DNA of 64,000 nucleotides from Todiramphus chloris collaris (taxonomy: Eukaryota; Chordata; Aves; Coraciiformes; Alcedinidae), in contig JANVCC010000030.1 in assembly GCA_025345505.1 (NCBI GenBank), positions 4,821,053 through 4,885,052 on the forward strand. The letters run 5' to 3'. A model generated the notes under the pieces. That model was not told the DNA's origin. It made no database searches and saw nothing but the letters and a program-made list of their open reading frames with translations. Shown here one piece after another: positions 1-13,383 of this stretch (position 1 is its first letter; the number at the start of each line of letters is the position of its first letter). Position numbers and translations under genes: made by a program.

Positions 1-1989
1 GCAGCAGCTTCAATGTGCCCCACAAAGTAAGAGCTAAATTAGGAAAACATAAAACAAACAAGAACTGTAAAGGAGAAAATTTGAAGCATTAGAGAATTTG
101 GGGATTCTGAAGGCTCAGAATTGGGGTGTGTGCACACAGGCCTCCTGAGAAAGTCAGTGAAGCCTGGCTGGGGAGAGCTTCAAGGCTAGAAATTGAAATA
201 CTGTACAGGATCTGTTTTCAACAGATCAAAACGGGGGAGTCTATATGTCAAGTTACATAGAAGCAGCTTAATAAAGTATATTGATTTTTTTTCTAACATA
301 CATTATATTTTTGTTTCAGTGAGTCCCATACACCACTCTGAAGGAGGTCACTCTCGTGCATGTTGGTCTTGTGGTGAAGATGTCCTGATTTTATTACTGA
401 AGGAGGGACAAAGCTCAGACATAGGATGTGAAGTTGGGTCTTCGAGCTCTCAAGAATCAAGTCTGACCAGTTCTACTTTTGGAAATTTTTTTTTTTTTTT
501 TTAACTTTTGAATGAAAAGGCCAAAATATTATTCCACTCACAGTGTAACCACCTATGGAAGATACTCCAAATGAGACAGTAGCATTATTTTCCCTCCTTC
601 AGATTTTTCTTAGGGCTGTTTGGGAAAGGAAGGGTGAGATCTGATTCCGCAGCAGTCGTTTTCAGTCAGAAGCAGAAGAGATGGCACACTGCAATCAGTT
701 ACTTTAAATACATGAACAACTTCTTGCCTGCTCTTGCATGTACTGCAAATTCCCTCACTTACATTAAGTCACATTTCTATTATTTTACTGTGAAATTCAG
801 ATGATCAGCAAGCTCCCAGAAGCAAGCTCCCAACTATAATTTAATTAAAAGGGCAGTAGCTAAGTTTCACCATATGCAACTGCCAGATGCGATCATTGCA
901 ATTTAAGTCTAAAGGCGACATTACTGCATGTACTGGAGCGTGGTTTTATAAGCAATGAAAGCTGTCACTTATGTCACAGGAATTGCTGTAATGCATTATG
1001 ATACTACAGTTTCAGCAGAACCAAAAATTATTAATAATACATTTTGTGAAAGCATTTACAGCAAGTGAACTTTACAGCGCTTCAAAGCACCATGCACTTT
1101 TCTTGCAACTCTGTATTCATGTATAAAATCACTTGAGATATGTTACATTGGACTATATACTTGGCCTGGCATTATACAAGTTCTCACAGTCAATTTTAAA
1201 CCTTCAAAAGTTGGAGGACTGAAGGACACATCTGATTAGGGATAAACAAAAACAGAACGGGAGTCTTTCACTATTCAGTGATTCACAGGAATAGGGAATA
1301 CTGCATAAAAATTGTTTCTCTTTGGCAGAGACTTGCAGAACGCGTCTCAAAAGCCTACCAACTAATTGAGGAAAATTTTTAAATGTCTTAACAAAATGCA
1401 GTGAGGAATGACAGTCCTTAAATCATCCAAAAGTAACTAAATAGACAGCATACTAGATGTGAAACAATGTTTCAAAAGTTCAAAGCAGAAGTTAATTCTT
1501 AAAACATTCTTCAGCTTCCTTCACCAGGACTTCAGAAGAAGACGACCCATCAGGCTATAGATACAACTGTGTCAAGGAGATGAAGAAAGTTAATTCAGAT
1601 TTATCAGGACTTCATAATGTGAATGTATGTGTGATGTACAGACCAGCTTGCTTTCCTAAGAAACAACACTGACTTCAGGCTTGCAATCAACATTGGACTC
1701 CATTTACATTTAAGTAATGTCACTATTGCCAGAAGAGTTATTATCCACTTATGTTAACACTACTTAAATAAGAATTAGTTTCTTACAGTACAGTAACAAG
1801 ATATATAGATTGCTTTAGGAAAAAAAAGCCAAACAAGCACAAACAATTAACCCTAGCATTAAAAGTAGATGTTATACCCTGATTAATTACAAACAGCAAT
1901 TCATCATTACAAGGACTGTTATTTATAATGCATGGACTTTGTTTCTCTACCGTTTCTCAGCTTCCTAGTCCATTTCTATACAGAAGCTG

Positions 1990-2450
1990 CAAGACTGCAG
2001 CAGCCACAGCCACTGGTGAGCTTCCAGCCAGCTACAAATACTCCTTGAAGCAATTGCACATATCAGAAAGTCTGTCGTGACAGCCACAGTCCTGACAGCC
2101 AGCAGCAGAGCGGTACGGAACACTGGCCCACACCAGCTCCAGAGCGGATCAAGGATGCCAACAGAGCTACCCAGCCACCCTGGCACCTTCCACGCTGGCA
2201 GCTGCTCCAGAGCCAGCCAGGGGACCGTGCTGGCAGAGGTGTTGAGGCCAGCACCAGCCAGCTAATAGAGCTGTCCTGGCACAGCAGCTGAAGCTAGACA
2301 GGACCTCTGAAAGGCTGTTTTTAAAACCAGTTGAAAGAGCTGTTTTGGCAAGTGTGCTGAGCCTGACCAACAGAGCCACAGATGATACAAAAACCAAAAG
2401 GGAACCAGTCTGTAAAGCTGGGCTTGCACAAAAACTTAGAGACAAAAGGC
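1990..2450. other. Isolated GC-richer, CAG/CCAG-rich segment
   Basis: About 450 bases richer in GC than the flanks, with frequent CAGC/CCAG words and partly repeated phrases such as CAGCTCCAGAGC and CAGCTGCTCCAGAGCC. Short overlapping frames are open on both strands, which fits composition rather than coding. I do not recognise a repeat family or an exon. It could be an old LTR, an exon of an unannotated non-coding RNA, or a regulatory element. Confidence 0.35.
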
Positions 2451-4060
2451 TGAGAAAGAAGAGTCACTCAGAGGGTGTTTACTTCTTTCTGGATGAGCAA
2501 AATGGAATCAATGAAAAAAGCACATTTCATCAAAATCACTAATTCTGAAACAGAGTAGTGCTAAATTTTTATAAGCCTCACCACTTCAAATATTTCTCCA
2601 AGATAACATCATAACATCTGTTACAAAATAAAGACTTTTTTTCAAAAATCTACAGAATAATCTGGATGGAAAATTCAGCTGGTAGCAGGATTTTTCACTC
2701 TCTATTTCACAAAGTGAAAAACTCCAAACAAGCCATATGACAAGAATTCTTTTTGATGTGAAGGATGCTGATCACTGAGCTTCCCAAAGGAGTGAGAAGC
2801 ATGGGAAGACCATGTACAGAAAAGATTTAAACTTCTTCTTCCTCCTGCCCTAAGGCTAATTCCAATTCTTGCCTTCAGGCTGCAGCATCATTGCTGTCCA
2901 CCCTGCTAGTAGTTTTTATGTGTTTTCAAATATTTTCATTTTTCCTCCACTTATCTCCAGGATTTCTTCAACTCCAGAGCTCCAATTCTATATTGATTCC
3001 ACTTGAGAGCAGCTCTGACAATATTTTGGAAAATAAACCAAAACAAAATGGCAGGCAACAAGGGCATCTGCCCAGTTACAGATACAATTACAAACACCCA
3101 TACAGGTAACTGACAACTCACATCATGTCTGGACAGGAGGTTTAAAAAAATAAATAAAATAATAAACCTTCACTTTTTTCTCCACCTCATTATCCAAGTC
3201 CTTCCTCCCTCTTACTTCTTCACAAGTATTCATGAATTTACCAGCTGAAGAGAAAGAAAAAAAAAATTAAAAAAAAAAAAAAAAGGAAAGAGTAGTAGCC
3301 TCATATTGTTCAAACTGGGTGAGTGGGCAGGGTATGAAGACAAGAAGCAAACTGTGTTACTGAACTTGTTTGGAAAGAATACTGGAACAGAAGCAGATTC
3401 AAGGGATGTATGGGAAAGTTGTAAATGGAAAGAGAAAGGAAGAGAGGAATAAAAAGGCCAACATTCCCTGCTGTGCAGGATCTTATACACAATGGAAGAT
3501 ATGCAGCAACTGATGTAGTACAGCTTCTTCAGTTACAGGCAAGAAAAAAAGGCTCTTTTAACTTGGGGAAAAAAATAAATATTAATTTGCGATTTTCTTC
3601 TAATAGTTTTGTTTATCCTGGCCTTGGAGACTTACAGCTGTTGATACATCCCCCTTGACTCACCACGGACAAAATAGCTCAGTTTAGAGTCCAGTACTCA
3701 AGCTGTGCCTGGAAGGAGGATTCTGGCCTTGGAGCACACTTCTGCAGATCACTGTTCAAGCCTCATTGGTTTGTGTTTATGAGAATTGATGCTGTTCCAA
3801 GTATCCTCTCGATGATGAGCCATTTAAACAACACACATAGGGAGCTGAATTTGTTTTTATCTTACTTATTCTCCCACACAAAGAAGTTTGTATCATGTTA
3901 GAGCTGATTCTAAATGCTAGAGCAATTCACATGAACAAGAGCAATCATGAAGCACTGAAGAAACAGTCCATGGCTGTTGTTCACTAGCTCACATCTAAAC
4001 ACGCTCCCTGGGGTGAAAGGAACACCATTGTGCTAGATTGTATATTTGTGTTTGACTTTT

Positions 4061-4074
4061 GGGGGGGGGGGGGG
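4061..4074. repeat. Homopolymer G run, 14 bases, in a G/T-rich stretch
   Basis: G14 followed by TTGGTTGGTT, then GGGGATTTGGGGGGG, so four or more G runs lie within about 45 bases. G-quadruplex potential on the + strand. Confidence 0.95.
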
Positions 4075-6579
4075 TTGGTTGGTTCCTTTGGGGATTTGGG
4101 GGGGTATGCTTATTTAGGCTTTTGTTTGTTTCTGTTTTGTTTTTTCCTTAAGATTTTTAAGTGACTTTTTATCATTTGAAAGCTCCAGTATCTTACAGAA
4201 GGCAATCAAGCCACTTCTAACATCCAGAATGAAAAAAAGAGGGTTGAAACCTTATTGTCTTCTACCTATCAAAACGAAGACTGCCTGTTTTCCAGGAAGT
4301 TAGTATTTTGCTCTAGGATTTCCTCTGTCAAGTTAATATTAATTGTACCTTTTGTTAAATTATAATACTACTCCCATTTTCTGTATTATATGCTATGATT
4401 CATGTGCGTCTAATATTTTACATCGATGGGCAATATACACATTCTTATTAAAAATTAGGTTAATCTTTTTAATTAGCGTGGCTTTGAAAATGAAATAGGC
4501 TAACCTAAATTCTTGTACCTGTACATAAGATCCCAATTTTCAAGTGTTCCACAGGTTATCTGATTGTTATGTCTAATTAAGTTGTTAAATAGGTAAGGTG
4601 GACAGCAAGAAATTCAGAGAGAGTTCATGCCAAACAGTTACGTTAACACAGCCACAGCAGAAAATGTGTTTTAATTTTCAATCAAGATCTCAGCAGCAAA
4701 CTCATTAGCCAATCATCAACCAGAACGTGTTGCCTCATACTGACCTCCTGGAGCTAGTGCAGCTGTAAGCAAGTGTTGCCCAAAGCATGTACATTTTTTC
4801 TGTTATGCACCACAGAACAATTACTTTATTGGATCCAAAATACATGCCAATGTGTAAAGGGCAAAAGCTCATCTCTAATTGCACCAAAAAAAAAAAAAAA
4901 TCATCTGTTAATCCTTGAAGAACCACACAGAAATCAACAGTACCCCTTGTGGAAACTAGAATGTATACCTCAGCCACTTCTGTCTCAAAGTTTATCACTG
5001 ATACATGAGATACTGTCTAAAATTACAGCTCACACAACTCTTAGAGGGAGAAAAGCAGGCATGGTGGTTGAATTTAAATAGGAAACATTAGGTGGATAAT
5101 TTCACACTGTAAGTAAAGTTCCTTTAAAGTTTATTCCTTCCTTGTTTGAAGTCATCCAGGGCAGAAGATAAAGGCCCACAGATGTGTCATTTTAAGCAGT
5201 AAACTGCCCACGTACAGGTGAAAGCAGCTCACCTGTATCAAGTGTCCAGTCCTGTTTGACATTTAATGGCATGGATTTCTGCATGGCTCACGGAGCAAAC
5301 AGTAATCAACCAAGACATCAGCTTTGTGCTTGTTTTTGTAAAAACATAGGGAAGCAAACTGCAGCAAACATCAAACATTGAACAGGAGACATCTCTTCTG
5401 GCTCCTGAAGTCTGCAGTAACAAAGCCTATTAATAATAATGGACTACATTTCACTACATTTTTTTTCCCGCGATGCTGAATTAAAAAGCGAGAATTGAAA
5501 CAATCCAATCTTCATTGCACATAGAACTGTAATATCAGCATGCTTACTGCAGCTACTAAACACAATATTAATGACATCTGACATGACCACATACCTGCCT
5601 AGGTAAGCCTTACATCTCTATATAGCCAGAAATTAATAGCCTAACATTTGTTTTCCCATGATTCACGAAAGTTTCAGGAATTGTTACGATATACTAGGAG
5701 GGGCAATGAAAGGCCTAGTAAAATAATGGATTAAGAACACTCTTGGTACAGCAAGACTTGAAAACACACTTATCACAGCTGTAATTACAAGCCCAAAAGG
5801 CCACAGCTGATCCCTAACCTCAAACACCACTTACACTCCCATTCCACCAGTCTGCATTAGGTTAAAAAAAAAAAAAAAAAAAATCTTTATTGTGGCCTTA
5901 TTAAACACACATTATACTTGTTTTAAAGGTTCTACTAGTTTAACCTGTTTACATAGAAAGAGTCAGACCAAGATGATACAAAATTAGAGCACTAATTACC
6001 TCAAAGTCCTTGGGTTGTTCAGATTTTCATAGGCCTCACCAGTCTTTTTGCTGGATTGTTTCAGGAAGGGAGCTGCAACCATATTCACCTACTATTAGAC
6101 ATCTCCACTCTCTCTACCAATTGCTAAGGTTATCCAGGAATGCATAGGAGAAATTTTTTCCTGTAATGCACTGATCAAACTGTGGATCTCTCAGATTGTG
6201 TATTCGGTCAGTGAACTGTCAGAGGTCAGTCTGGTTACTGTGAAATAAAAGTATATTCTCAAGTAGTGCCTTTCAAAAAACATTCTGTGTGTCTAAGTAA
6301 TTTTCTCCTAAGCTTATCTGTGATACCAGTCTGGCTAAAAATTCTTTAAAGCAGGTGCTTATTTTTGAAGTGGACTACCAGTGATGCCAGTTGAGGTAGC
6401 CAAGTATGAAAGTAAAGTGGATATAAAAACCTCAAATTTTGGCAGTTCGGGGTGATTTCACTCTCTATCAATGATATCAACTATAGAGGCAGGGGGAAAA
6501 AAAAAAAAAAAAAAGAATTACAATACTATTCTGATTATGTACATGTAGTGCATGGGACAAGAAGAGTCTCAAGTTGTAG

Positions 6580-6730
6580 TAACTAAAATGTCAGGCTGGA
6601 CTTCAACAATAGTATTTTACTGGCAGAGACAACAAAGCTCTGGAATACATTGCCTGGGGAGGTCTCTAGATCTACCCACATCCATTAGATCCCTTTAAGA
6701 AGGTTAGACAAGCATGTCAGGAGTCAACAG
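6580..6730 (+). mobile_element. Degraded CR1 LINE 3' fragment
   Basis: Carries the worn phrase of the CR1 3' end: CTGGAATACATTGCCTGGGG corresponds to the family's 'gaac/ttgcccaggga' stretch, then 'ggtctc...cccacatccattagatcccttta' and a decayed continuation. The microsatellite tail is not clear. It looks older than the copies at 9.6 and 23.9 kb. Confidence 0.5.
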
Positions 6731-9018
6731 ACAGTTGACTATGACTTGGAAAAGTAGATGAACTACAGGAGTGGGTTTCAAAGTTCCTTGTCTACAGCAT
6801 CCATTTCCTCCATCCACCATGCTCTGAAAAAGATACTTATATATGCATGCATACATACACAGGTACATCCCCACCCATATACATTCTCTGGCCCCATTTC
6901 AAGAACCACAAAACTATGTACCTCCTAAAGTTCTTTTCAGCGCTTTTTTTTCCAGTATTTATCTACCTAAAGGATCTCACACAGAAGATGCACAAGAGGG
7001 AAAGCAAGAGAAAAAGACTATAGACACCTACTCTTGATCTATGCTCTCCACAAAATGCAACAGCTCTTTTTCCCTGTTAAGACAAAGCTGAGAAAGGTCC
7101 AGTTTGAAGTCCCTTTTAGTTCAATGACTTTGGAATTCTTCAGCAAAGCAAGCCAGTAAGGTTCAAAACTCCACTCCGAGTCAGGGAGGGAAACACAGTA
7201 GTTGTCACTGTTTTGTGAGTTTTCTGGCTGTCCCATTATGAACTAAGTTCTGTTCAGTACGTATCTTTCCTTTCATTTAAAGGGCTTGAAAAATTACAGA
7301 TTTTTTTTCTGTTGGCTTGAACTAATATACTTTGAGTCACTCAGAAAATTTTGCATGTTTAGTCACTTAATCTATGAGGAGGAGGGGGGAAGATAATTAC
7401 ACAAACCAATTAGGCATTTAGTGTCCCAGGGCCAAGTTACAGTATGTCCAGAGGAACCATTATAAATAGGGTTTATCGCACTTGATAAAAGTTGTGATCA
7501 TAATTTTTCAATAACTGAAGCTATTAGCAGTATGATACCTCTCACACCTTATGAAACTGAACCAAAGCGGCAAAGCCTATTCAAATTTAGTTCAAACACC
7601 AGCTTGTTGTGAACACATTCTCTTTTTGTTCCGATATGTAACGTCAAAATTCAGGTCTGGATTTCTGAAAGTGCAGCATACCAGGGTTCAGCTGAGAACA
7701 AACAGGAACAGCCAAGCACATGAGATAAAACAAACCTCTAATTTAGTGGCTAAATGGGAGGTAAATATTCTGCAGTTTAAAAAGAGAACAAAACCCAAAG
7801 AAAAATATATGCCTACTTGTTTTCAGAATCATTATAACTTAAAAGACTCTATGTAGAAATAGTCCATTTTGCATCTCAGTTACTGAAAACATGAGGACTA
7901 TTTAAGAAGTTTCCTCTGTGGAAAACATCACTATACTATGTACATCTAGTCCAAGACCCATTAAAGTGAACTGAAAGACTTCTAGTTCTATCATAATTTG
8001 CATATATGAAATCTGTGTGCATGCATTAAAAGCCTTTCATAAGTTCATAAAATTCTTATTTTGAATGTAAAATGTGAAGTCTATCTGAGAAGGAGTACAT
8101 AACCTTTCTGCAACTGCAATACAATGTACCAAGCTGAAAGACCCAAACTACAGACAAACACCTTTGTTTGCTGATACAGAAGGAATTTAGAGATAGCACA
8201 GACATTTTATTTTCAAATATAAGAAACTGGGAATAAAGGAAAAAAAAAGGCCAAAACAACCTTGATCTACAATAATACAAAAACCATCGCCACTTAATGG
8301 TTTTACCTCAGCAACCTGATGCTACAGGTTATTGGCAATTCTGCTTCTGAACTACTACTGAAATACCAGAAAGCTGTCAGTTCCCACTCAACTACCAATC
8401 CAGTTGCCTCTTTCTTGTTTTGAAGGCAAAACAACCACAAGTCAGTACCTATTGCTGCAGACTAGCAAACCCTAATATTTCAGTTATGAGTGAAAGTGAA
8501 GAAATTCCTACAAAGAAAAAAAACCTGGTAACTTTTCCTAACATACAGACACGATAGTTACAGTATAATTTCACATAAAAGTGAACTTTATGAATTGTGT
8601 CCTACACATGTGTACATCTTCCAAGAAAAAAATACATACCAGCCTTTGACATGCCATCAACCCAAGTAATCATTTCCAACCCATGAGAATATAGGAAGGT
8701 CTAAATACTAACTTGCACAGCAGGTATTAGTGCCTGCAATCCCTGCTTGCGTTACTTGCTACAATAAGATGGTGATCGCTGAAAGGCATTTTTGCTACAT
8801 ACAGGCTCTGCTAATATCACTATGCCTTTTTATTAGAAACTTCCAGAACTTAGTGGTTCATCCAGTATATGCGCACAAGGTTAATTCTTATGATCGCAAT
8901 AGTTTTTATGAATAAAAATAGACATACATTTACTCAAGACCAAGAAAAAGATTGCATTCCCATAGAAACAGTTAATCTCAGGTGAACCTGTTTTAGAGGC
9001 TACAGCCCAATACTACTC

Positions 9019-9082
9019 AGACCCAGAAATACTCTAAAACAAATTAAATAAGACCCAGAAATACTCTAAAACAAATTAAATA
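9019..9082. repeat. Perfect 32 bp tandem duplication
   Basis: Two adjacent, identical 32 bp units starting AGACCCAGAAATACTC and ending AAATTAAATA. The perfect identity suggests a recent slippage or tandem-duplication event. No coding content. Confidence 0.95.
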
Positions 9083-9535
9083 AAAAAAATGTACCAACAA
9101 GCAAAATAAGTGATTTCCCTAAGCATTTCCATAGCTTGCATAAAGACATCAATTACCACAGCTTGTCTCCTAAATTAATGATTCACAGTGATGGATTATT
9201 CATGCAAGTTGGCCATCTGAACATTACACCTTGACTCTGGGGAGAAAGTATAGCATGTCTTAATTAACTATATTTTGTATAAGCCAAAAGACAGGCAGAA
9301 AATATTTCTGTAGTCAGCCAGGTAAAATGTAAGAAAATAAATCTAGTGGTAATTTAAATATGAAAAAAAAAAATCTTCAGTAGCTTCCATAGTCCATATT
9401 TAAAGTGAACTAGCAAAGAGTATTTTGTCTCAAGTGAGCGCTGTAAAATAGTTCCAAATTGCTGTTTTGTTGAATGAAATGACTGGAGATCTACTCCAGT
9501 TAAGCAAGAAAAAAGATGGAAATTTCACGTTAATG

Positions 9536-9778
9536 TGCTGTTTCCAGGGGAGGTTTAGGCTGGATATTAGTACACATTTCTTCACTGAAAGGGTTACCAA
9601 ACATTGCAATGGTCTGCCCAGGGCAGTGGAGTCATCATCCCTGGAGGCATTTAAATGGCATGTGGCCTGGTGCTCAGGGACATGGTTTAGTGGTGAGCTT
9701 GCAGTGTTGGGTCGAAGGTTGAACTAGATGATCTTGAAGGTCTCTTCCAACCAAAGACATTCTGTGATTCTGACTCCT
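9536..9778 (+). mobile_element. CR1 LINE, 5'-truncated 3' end
   Basis: A typical avian CR1 end: TTTAGGCTGGATATTAG, then GTCTGCCCAGGGCAGTGGAG, TCCCTGGAGGCATTTAAATG, GATGATCTTGAAGGTCTCTT, and a tail of ATTCTGTGATTCTGA. CR1 copies are nearly always 5'-truncated by incomplete reverse transcription, as here. An 86-codon open frame at 9467-9727 overlaps this repeat and is not a gene. Confidence 0.9.
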
Positions 9779-10085
9779 GTGGTATGGCACAACCTTGTAA
9801 GATTTCAGTGATGGTACAATTTTTTGTTTCAAAAGGATATCAAGTATTTTCACAGCCCTGACTGAAATTCACACTGATTTTTTTCTATGGGTGAATGATA
9901 CGTTATTATCTCAAATAATTTCTAAATGAATGATGTTTCCAATGTTCAGGGCCTCCTTGAATGTACATAACATTTATGTGTTGTGTAAGTCTATTGATGA
10001 TATTTGTTACTCTGATAAGGGCAGTATAAAATACCTCCACAATTCAAACAAAGTCTACAATTTGCAATTGTCAGCTTTCAAAATA

Positions 10086-10179
10086 TTATTCAATCATTGT
10101 ATTGAAAGATTTACAAAATAAAGAGTTATAAATAATGAAGTGTTATTCAACCATTGTATTGAAAGATTTACAAAATAAA
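10086..10179. repeat. Tandem duplication with 57 bp period
   Basis: A segment of about 37 bases starting TTATTCAATCATTGTATTG and ending CAAAATAAA recurs 57 bases later with a single T-to-C change. Only the second copy's 3' part is absent, so the unit is repeated about 1.6 times. Confidence 0.9.
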
Positions 10180-13100
10180 AATGGGACATCTATGATAAGT
10201 GTTACCATTTATCTTTACCAGAAAGTAAAAGGGATGATCTAATATCTCTAAAAAATCTATACCAAGCTGCTCTAGGATAGGAAAGACTGCAATACTGGCT
10301 GAATTATGTGACCGCCTACCTGCTTACATGGCTTATACACAATACATTAAGGTTGTTGTAAGTATTACATTCAAACAGACTATCTTTTAACAAACTAATA
10401 CCTAGATGCCTTGCATTCATTATTGGGATTTTATTTTATGAGTAGGAAGAATCTATTTTCATTTTATATCGGAGAAGCATAGGTTAAATACAGATTAAAT
10501 GACTTGTCCACTAACAAAGAATTTAAGTAGTAGTAAGCTTTTTCTTACTTTTTCCTTTAAAACTATCCTATCCATTGGTGTTACCTTCTCTGAGCTCCCA
10601 GGACAATCCTACAGCCTTTGAGAGTAAAAATTTAATTTTGTCAGCAGTATTTCTAGGGATTCTTTGAAATCCCTACGATTCTTAAGGAATTCAGTAATAA
10701 CTCAAAGATATGATAGTTAAATAGAAAAGGATTAGAAAAAAAAAAAAGATGGTGAATATCAATTCCAATAGTCTCTACCAATCCTGAAATGACAAATAGG
10801 GAACACATATTATAGTAAATCTGCCTCTGTAGGACTTTCAGGACAGGTAAAGGTGATACCCTATTAGACCTAGCTCCTTGTAGCAACTCCTACATGCAGA
10901 TTTGAACTTATGCTGCTTTCCTCTCCTTCCAAATACAAGATACCCTAGTGATGGTGTTAAGAAATAAGCCTCCGTCACTTCAAGAATTTATTTTCATTGT
11001 GATTGAGTGCAAGCTTGTCCTCTTTGAGCTAAAGGGTATTTTGCTGTCATTTCATATGAAAACCTGGTATCATCTATGTTAAATTCTCAAGTGTACTGTG
11101 TTTTGATTTTGTGTGTACATTTTATTCCTTCACATTTGTGTATGAAAAGTTACCAATAGCATTTTTTTGCTTCACGCATATCATTCCCTCAAAATAAATC
11201 TTCTTACAGTCAATTTGTGTCTTACTCGCTTTCATAGTATCTTCTCTATATGCCCTGCTGCTCCATATGCCACATAATTAAGACATTTCTACTTGCTTGT
11301 TTTTCTGATATTTGTTTTTCACAATATCTCCTTGTGGATCTAATACCCTGCTTTCTTTAGTATTTCAACACATGCATGGTAGGGAGAACAGATGGAAACT
11401 GCCAGCTACAGCTGATGCCAAGTAGCTTCTGTGCAAGTGGAGACTCCAAAAGCTCTAAAATCCACATGGGGTTTTGTGCTACCATGACATTTTCTGTGCC
11501 TCAGAGATGCTGAAAAGGACTAACCAAAGGCACAAAAAACAGAGAACAAGCATGGTGGTAGCATGCAGTGACCACACAGATGACAACAAACTGAGGAGCT
11601 GCCTTCAGTCACACAAAGCACATGAGACTTCAGAACTTGTCTCCAGGAGAATGAGAACTCTTGCAGCTAAAAAGCAAACATTGTTTCAGGCTGCTTAGTA
11701 CTACCAGGCATCATCCTTCTCTAGGTTAGGCCTTTGCATTGAAGGATAATGATAGTGCAGGCAAGCCGATGAAGAGGAAAGACCCAGTTCTGACGCAGAG
11801 GAATGACCTAAGGTAAAGGTAAATCATCACTTGCAGACTTTCACTACTATCAGTTACCGACAACACATAATCCCTATCCTGTGATACTTCGCATCAACAC
11901 CACTGCAGGATGAAAAAGACATTGTAGCAACCAAAGACCAAACCAGAGTTGAATTCCAAGGGCTCATCTCTGCATCTCCTACGTTTACAGCTTAAGCACT
12001 AAATGGTTGTTCTTGTTAACACCTTGCCTTATTTCTCTTGGGATTTTCAGGCACTGTTGTCCTCCTCTTCACAGCTCCTCAATTTGCAGACCTCCACTAA
12101 TAACTTCTTTGGCTAAACTGGTAGAACAGATGTGTTAATGAATTCTGTGACCGGATTAATCACAGTCAGAGTCACAGGACAAGGTAAAAAAGATGGTCCA
12201 TAGCACATGCAGTTTTGAAACAGGATCTTATTTTTCACGCTAGACCATGGAGGTGTAGCAGGCACAATAAGCATTTAACTAAAAGTCTCTTCTCTGGTCT
12301 TCAACTCAACTCAAGCATCAGTTTCTCAAATATTATCTGAATCTTTATTTTAGAAATGTGGAATCAGCTCTGGGTTTTTTTTTTTGTTTTTTTTTTTTAA
12401 TAACAAGAACACCTGCTGCCTGTAATGTTACTGTGAATAAACAATGTTACTTTATTAAAGAGGTTTTTACTCACCATATGTAAGTGCACATGCTTTTAAA
12501 GACAAAACAGAATTACTACAGTGCTTCAAAAGTCCATATCGAGTTTAATAAGAGTCTAGTTTATTCCTCTTCAGTACTTGTAAGAATCATTAGCTATCTC
12601 TCAACTCCCACTAATTACTTTGGTTTTGGCAGACAATTACTGTTTCCTCCTCCTGCTTTTTTGAATAAATCTGAAATTAACAAGTCAATAAACTGACATA
12701 TTTACAGTAAAAATAACTTGGCTTCCCCCTTCTTCCTCCCACTTCTCCTATTTCTCTTTGCAGATGAAAAGGTTATCATTCACCTTCAGGCTTTCCAGAC
12801 ACTTACAGCAGGTTGGGTAGGGACCTCGGTACCCTTCCTTTACATCACCAGGACCTCAAGCTGAAGAACTGATATTACAGTAAGCTGTTCATCCTGCCTT
12901 AGGTTTTGATTAATAGCTTTAAATAGTCTAGAAAGTAGAGCAAACACATCTTTTGAAAAAAGATATCAGAGAAAGAAAACATGAGTTGCTTCAGTGAACT
13001 CAAATTGCTATGTGAAGTACACAATCATTAAATGCTCCAAGAACTGCTTTAATTTAAATGTGGGGAAAAAACCCAACACATTCAAAAAGGGCAGTTTTAG

Positions 13101-13361
13101 TGTACCAATTAAAAAAGATGTCTTAAATCTTTAAATCTATTTTCTTTCTAACTAAAACTTACATAACTGAGATGCACGGGGAAAACTGGGGCAGTGAACA
13201 TCACCTCAGCCTAGAAACAGTTACTGAAAGAGACCATTTTGCTATGCTGTCAAGGAAGGAGGCAATCTCTAGTGGCTCAGTGATCCTCAGGAGTTCAGAC
13301 AGGTCGTCTTTGACAAAATACCCACACTCCTAACATTGCTTTGACACGACAAGGTCAGGTT

Positions 13362-13383
13362 AAAAAAAAAAAAAAAAAAAAAA
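13362..13383. repeat. Homopolymer A run, 22 bases
   Basis: The longest A run in the window. Similar runs lie at 486-502 (T17), 5864-5883 (A20), 6497-6514 (A18), 44569-44585 (T17), 54294-54309 (T16) and 55143-55158 (A16). None shows a recognisable SINE or retrocopy body next to it. Confidence 0.95.
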
